This document shows positions 58,716 to 64,000 of a stretch of 64,000 nucleotides of DNA, in pieces. The DNA is taken from assembly GCA_008692225.1 (NCBI GenBank), contig VICG01000005.1:1831001-1895000 (forward strand). Direction: 5' to 3'. Both the position numbers and the translations under genes were made by a program. The notes under the pieces were generated by a model. The model was not told the DNA's origin, ran no database searches, and saw only the letters and a program-made list of their open reading frames with translations. Each line of letters starts with the position of its first letter. The stretch's first letter is position 1. Source of the DNA: Monilinia fructicola (Eukaryota > Ascomycota > Leotiomycetes > Helotiales > Sclerotiniaceae).

Positions 58716-61700
58716 TCAATTGAAATCCGCCGCCGTCAAACTTTGTACGACCGAAGTACCTTCACTAAATCTGGTTCGGAAGATCCGATTCGCGTTTTGA
58801 AACATGCCATCTTTCAAACTGACAACGATGAATTGACTACCGTGGAAGCGTGTTTTGATCAAACGACCAATATTTTGTGTATGTGATAGATCAAGTGCGG
58901 CATCCACTTCATCGAGAATATAGATGGGTGCTGGATTGAATTGTAATAGGGCCATAATGAGTGAAAAGTGCGATGAGCGACCTGGTGATTTGTTTGTTAG
59001 TGAGTGCACAATGCGCCAAAAAAATCAAGAAGCAGCCCATACCTTTGCCCACCACTCAATTCTGTTAAGCTCTGTTTCCACACTTTGCCTAATGATACCT
59101 TAACCTCCAAACCATCGGCTATTGTCTTTCCTTCAGGAGGGTCCAGCTTTGCAAAACTACCTGGCAATAATTCGGCGAAGATTTGTCCGAAATTCTTATT
59201 GACCTTTTGCCATGTCTCTTGTAAAGCTTTCTTCTTGTACTCATCGAGACTGCTGATGGTTTCCTCGATCTTCTTCTTATCTCTAATGACAGTTTTCATC
59301 ATGTTCTTGAGTGCTACTTCCTTCTTTTCAACGCTATCGATCATGTTCATAACCTTAGGATTAATCTTTTTCTTCATCCCTTGAAATCGGTCGGTGAGAT
59401 TCCTCAATGTAGATTTACATTCTGCGATATTTTGACCCTTGAAATCATAGGGCGTTCCTGTTCGACCAAAATTATCTTTCTCATCAGCGATCCAATCATG
59501 CTCTTTCTCCATATGTGAGACTGTCTGTACGGCAGCTTGCTGCTCTTTGTGAAACTTCTCAATCTGATGACCCAACTTTTGCATTTCTAGGCCTTCCTCG
59601 GTAATACGAGAAGCTTTTGATCGTGAGGCTTGCTCAAGAGAATGTAACTCATCATCAAATCCTGACAATTTGGCTCGTTCATCATCAAGATGTGCTTGTG
59701 CAATATCATGCGAATCCTATGCCAAGATTAGTTTCGTACATGTCATCATTATGTGATTACTGACCTTCACCCGTGCCTGTTCAGAGACCAAAACTTGTAA
59801 TCTCCTCTTCCTGAGCTTTCAAGGTTTGCTCCACTTCTTGCAGTTGCTCCTGTGCATTTGAGAGATCACCTCCAACTTGTTCTGTGTCCATCTGTGCGCT
59901 TTGCAGTTCTTTATGTAGTGCCTTGACAGCCGTTGAGTTTTTGGTAAGTGCTTTCCTCAAGGAATCAAGAGAGCTCTGCAACTCAACAAGCTTGCCGTCT
60001 TTATTGTTATCAAACTCTTTCATATCTTTCTCGATACGTTTGATGTCTTTAGCGGCTTCATCCTGTCGCTTCTTTGCCTCGACGAGATCTTGCTTGAGTT
60101 GAATAATGCTAGCCTTCATATTCTCAATTTCCTGGATAATAGAAGAGGAAGAGTTGCTTCCAATCTGCTCCTCTGTGAGCTTGACTTCGTGGGATTTAAG
60201 ATCTAATTCTTGTTTGATCTTCCGGGCTTGGTCCATCTTTTTCTTCTCCCTGGCAATGGTGGCCTGAATATCTCCCAGCTCAGTCTCTTGTGACTTTAGT
60301 TCCTTGTTAAGTTCATTCAGCTTTTGCATGGTAACTAGAACCCCACTTGAGTTGGGGCGAACTACCTCCAGATAAGGTGCCAGAAGGATCATAAGAATCA
60401 CCTTCCAAGGTGATGCTCTTCATACGGACAGAAGCATCAAAGGTTACTCGCTTAGCTGTAGCGGCATCTGCGCAAATCAGGGTATTACCGAAAACGTAAT
60501 CCATAGCGGTTGAGACTTCTTCATCATATCCTACTAAAGAGAGTGCGAGATCGACTTTTCCAGGGGCAATTTTTTGGGCGGCACCAATTTTCTCTCTGCC
60601 GAAGCTCGAAAGGCAGCAATTTTTGTTAAGGGGTATGATTGTTACTCGCTTCCTCAATTTTCCATTTTGGAGCAATTGGGTACCGGTAACTTCTGTGTCA
60701 ACGACAACATTATATAGTCGGCCACCAGCACAGATTTCGAGAGCTGTTCCCGCAGCTGTGTGGTTTTTGTCTATTGTGAAGAGTTGGGCCACCAGACCCT
60801 TGACTTTTGATCTGTCAAAATTTGGGGTAGGGTCTGCATAATTGAAGTCAACGTTAGCTACTTTACGTTTTAAGACATCTGACTGTTCCCGTATTCTTCG
60901 GATATTTTTGCTGGATTGCCGATTCTTGCTTGTACATATCGTCTTCCTTGCCGGCTTCGAAACCCAATTTTTGAAGCTCTTTTTCGAGTTTTTGTGCTTG
61001 AGATCGCAATCCCTCAAGGTCACCCAATAATCCAGCATTCTGCTCTTTAGCCTTTTTTGCCCTTGGCTCTTCTTCTTTGATTCGCTTCTCAAGATGGGTG
61101 ATCTTCAATTTGGCTTGTTCTTGCTCGGTAGATGCAGCGCTCAATCGATTCCTTGCATCTTGTAGCTGCCCTTGATATCCACTCTCTTGACCTTCCTTAG
61201 ATGCGACACCAGTTTGTAACGTTTGTAAAAGTTCCTCTTTTGTCTCCACTTCTAAATTTTGCTTCTCTAGATCTTCCTTGGCTTTGTCATACTGCGATTG
61301 AAGCTTCTCGTAAACTTTGGTTTTCTGCTTCAATAAAGATTCCATCTCAGAGACCGTCTTTTGTGTTGCCAACTTTCGCTCTTGCTCTTCAGCGATACTA
61401 GACTTTTTGAGATCCATGACTGTCGCCAGCCGGACTAACTCGTGGGAATATTTCTTGACCTCATCTTCTAAAGCTTGCGCCTTACCACCCTTCTTCAGTT
61501 CCTTATCCCTCTGCGCTTTCACTCGTTTGATGTCTTCTTCGAGGAATGAAATCTCGCTTTTCAAACGATTTGCCGATTCCTCCAAAGCTATCGCCCGTTG
61601 TTTCTTGAGCTCGAGGTCGTTGGCAGATTGCGAAACCTTTTCTTGGTTCTTCAGATAGTCATGCGCCACTACAACTCTTGTGAGTCTTTCCAAATCGTTC

Positions 61701-62527
61701 TGTGTCTGTTGAAAATCCAGGAAAGCCCGTTTCTCCGTCCGCAGCTTTTCCAACTTTGGCTCAATCTCTTCTTTCAATAACTCGGTGATCTCTTGCACCT
61801 TCATTTCCTTCTTAGCCATTGTCTTGAAAGCTTTATCTCTCCTGTCCTCGAACATTCGTGTCCCAGCGGCCTCCTCAATCATAGCAAGAATTTCAACCGC
61901 TTTCATGTTCAAAACCTTTGTGATTCGTCCTTGCATAATCAAGAAATTCGGGTTGTTGATATTTAGCTGAACGGACTGGAAGAGATTCTGCACCGTTTGC
62001 TGTTGTGCTCGATGTCCGTTTATGAGATATTTGCTGGTACCTCCCAGGACAATTTGTCGAGTAACACTGATTTGGGCATATTCCTCAAACCCAATGGGCG
62101 ATTTCTTCTTGTCTCGATTATCAAAAACGATCGTCACGCTGGCTTTTGTCACTCCAGCTTGCCCACGCTTGTATATAAGGTCCTAAAGAGGTCGGTCAGT
62201 ACGTTTCTTACCCATAGGAGGGGTTATAATGTACCTGAAGATTCTGCGCCCGGACTGTCGTCATGTTCGTGATACCAAGAACAAAACATATTGAATCGAG
62301 AATATTAGACTTGCCGCTTCCATTGAGACCAGTGATGGAATTGAAACTCTCGTCCCTAAACTTGAGTGTAAGTATTGGAGCAAAAAGATCTTCGGTTTGC
62401 ATTGTTTACCATCCTGAAATGACTGTACGCACGGCGTACGATTTGAAACCCTATTGACGAATTAGTTGAGAAATTTGCGGAGTTCAGAAGGAAAAGTTAC
62501 ATCTATAATGACTTCTACTACCCTCAT
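58716..62527 (-). CDS. SMC2: Condensin core ATPase SMC2, with four apparent +1 frameshifts
   Basis: With SMC4, SMC2 forms the ATPase ring of condensin that compacts mitotic chromosomes. Exons: 62501-62527, 62410-62450, 62235-62355, 59765-62182, 59043-59716 and 58716-58981. The small 5' exons give [23 protein letters not shown] and the Walker A region [15 protein letters not shown]. Next come KRGQAG, the long coiled coil, the hinge ([16 protein letters not shown] to [21 protein letters not shown]), the second coil, the signature ELSGGQRSL and Walker [22 protein letters not shown]. One base must be removed at each of 60905-60909, 60360-60361, 59790-59793 and 58964-58967. The result is 1180 residues, matching the usual length of about 1170. 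The gene is essential and single-copy in fungi, so these are probably sequence errors, not a dead gene. Confidence 0.93.
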
Positions 62528-64000
62528 TATGGCGGTGTTGAGTCGTAATATCGTCGGTCGTATCGTCGTAAATAAACATTGATTTGTTTTGCGCGGGTAA
62601 GTAAACAACAATTTGGTCCTGCAGCAACGCGGATAAATATTTCTTCCGTTCCGTACCCCTCCAACCCTTCGGCAATTTCACATGAATTTCATATCAGTGA
62701 ATTTCTTGATTACTCTGAAACATATTTTGCACGTTACGGTAGGCAATTCTATTTGGGACAGATAATCATGTCAATGTCACCCGTGGACTACCAATGAGAG
62801 TCAGAATAGTAGAGAAGGTAATAAATCCATCGATAATTTGTTATGCTTAAAAAACACGCAGAAAATCTATTATATAGAGCCTTTTATATCTAGGAATAAA
62901 AGAACTATGAGGCTCTTGCAGTGTATGAAAACACACCCTCTGACTCAAAATTGTAATATTTCCCAGTACCAAATCTCCCCCGAAATCAAAAATCTCGAAT
63001 ATCGACCTCATAGTTCCAGGACACTCTCACAAGTGTATATCACTTGATACTTCAAAAAGAAATCAAGATGGAGAAAAAATAGCAATGGCATTGTACTTAA
63101 ACTCCAGGGGCTTTTATATGATGTTTGCAGAACTTGATGTACATACTCTTATGCAGCATAACATAATTGATTGGACAGTAGATTCATGTGGAATAAGATG
63201 GCAGTAGGCGCGGTTGATTGTTCAGATTGAAAAGGTATGTTATGAGAACTCGTCTGGGGTGCTGAGAAGGCTTTGATATTGCAAAGTTCCGAATACGGAA
63301 ACAGTAGCAAGCTGGAGCTCTTATGCTCTACCAGACTTGACGATGTAAAATTTGACTTTATTCAAAGGCGGAATGTACGGTGTATAACAGAGGGGAGATA
63401 AGATCTCTAGAACAGGCAGATATCCAATCAAATGTTGATCCATGAGAAATGAGGGTTGTGCCCTGACCGGTTCGGATTGTGAGCTATATTGTGCAGACGA
63501 GTATTTCATCCAACCATCTCAATATCATCCGGCGTGAGGGTTTCGATATATTCTTAACATATGGCTTGTACCCGGCCTTCAATACCATTCGGCCGAAGCT
63601 GTGAGGATACAGTAGTACAGTAACACATTGCTGGACCATACATCAAAGATCCCGATACTGGATCTGTGAAGGAAAGCAATGGGAATCTTCCAGCAAACAT
63701 TCGGCATATATCCCCTGTAAACGACCCATCGTTCCCAAAAACTCAAATCAAAATTCCACAGAAGATATTCGCAAACTTTCCCGAAAGATGAATGTATGGG
63801 CGTGGTTGACAAAAGAAAAATCGGGGAGGGAACCTCGGAATGCTCCACTCCGAACCGTGGACCGGACCCGTAGTAAGTACAGCACTGTACATATATGGTA
63901 AGAACCGCATCTGGAACCAGAATCCATTGCTTAAAATGGTGGAGCCTCATAGGCATACCGATACAGTATAACCTTATTCTGAAACTCTATTCCAGAATAA
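62528..64000. other. Upstream flank of SMC2, no supported gene
   Basis: About 1.47 kb to the window edge. A 125-codon minus-strand frame at 63579-63956 has no recognisable motif and no splice partner, so I leave it uncalled; it could be part of a gene beyond the edge. Nothing else is seen. Confidence 0.45.

Noticed and set aside
60313..61092. SMC2 breaks as ordinary introns
   Set aside because: No GT...AG pair of workable length at the breaks restores the conserved sequence, whereas removing one base does so exactly.
63579..63956. 125-codon minus-strand frame near the window edge
   Set aside because: No family resemblance, and no splice sites linking it to other coding-like sequence. Left open only as a possible fragment of a gene beyond the edge.

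Overview
The window looks like nuclear DNA of a filamentous ascomycete (Pezizomycotina). Genes are separated by long AT-rich spacers. Introns are short (about 45-100 bp) with GTRNGT donors and CTRAC-type branch sites. The proteins include a Zn2Cys6 factor, a desaturase fused to cytochrome b5, and a C2H2 plus fungal-trans regulator, all typical of moulds. AT-rich spacers and a strongly AT-biased repeat island would suit a Sclerotiniaceae-like genome, but I cannot fix the species.

Layout, left to right. 1-716: 5' half of a Rab GDP-dissociation inhibitor (minus), cut by the window edge. 1520-2370: mitochondrial ribosomal protein uL29m/MRPL4 (minus). 3654-3941: small GPI-anchored-type wall protein (minus). 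3942-10645: almost 7 kb without a supported gene, ending in the likely promoter and long leader of a 1060-residue C2H2/fungal-trans regulator (10646-13891, plus). 18076-19245: GC-rich unknown gene with a C-terminal AT-hook and a probable 63-nt intron that keeps the frame. 20015-21938: methylenetetrahydrofolate reductase (minus). 23397-26259 and 26761-27675: gamma-tubulin complex protein 2 and proteasome alpha5, sharing a 500-bp divergent promoter. 28272-37235: a damaged gene group made of a 14-TM-type MFS exporter (minus), a Zn2Cys6 regulator (plus) and a GMC oxidoreductase (plus), probably a decaying detoxification or secondary-metabolism cluster. 41282-42741: delta-9 acyl-CoA desaturase. 43441-48060: AT-rich island of nested inverted-repeat elements. 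48576-49850: PaaI-type thioesterase. 51602-53070: membrane-anchored MOSC protein. 58716-62527: condensin subunit SMC2.

Most genes are unrelated housekeeping functions: vesicle traffic, mitochondrial translation, one-carbon metabolism, microtubule nucleation, proteolysis, lipid desaturation and chromosome condensation. Only the MFS/Zn2Cys6/GMC group looks like a functional neighbourhood.

Two observations stand out. First, the repeat island contains a foldback of about 2.6 kb. A 725-bp core palindrome, a distant 20-bp perfect inverted match, AAT/ATT arrays and a pair of TA-flanked MITE-like units in opposite orientation are arranged around one centre near 46492. A solo-LTR-like 162-bp insert with a 5-bp target duplication sits inside one MITE. 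A second, 1.2-kb palindrome lies beside it. Second, SMC2, the MOSC gene and the Zn2Cys6 gene each need exactly four single-base insertions removed to give a full-length protein, nearly all in A or T runs, while about 12 kb of other coding sequence in the window needs none. SMC2 is essential, so local assembly error is the leading explanation.
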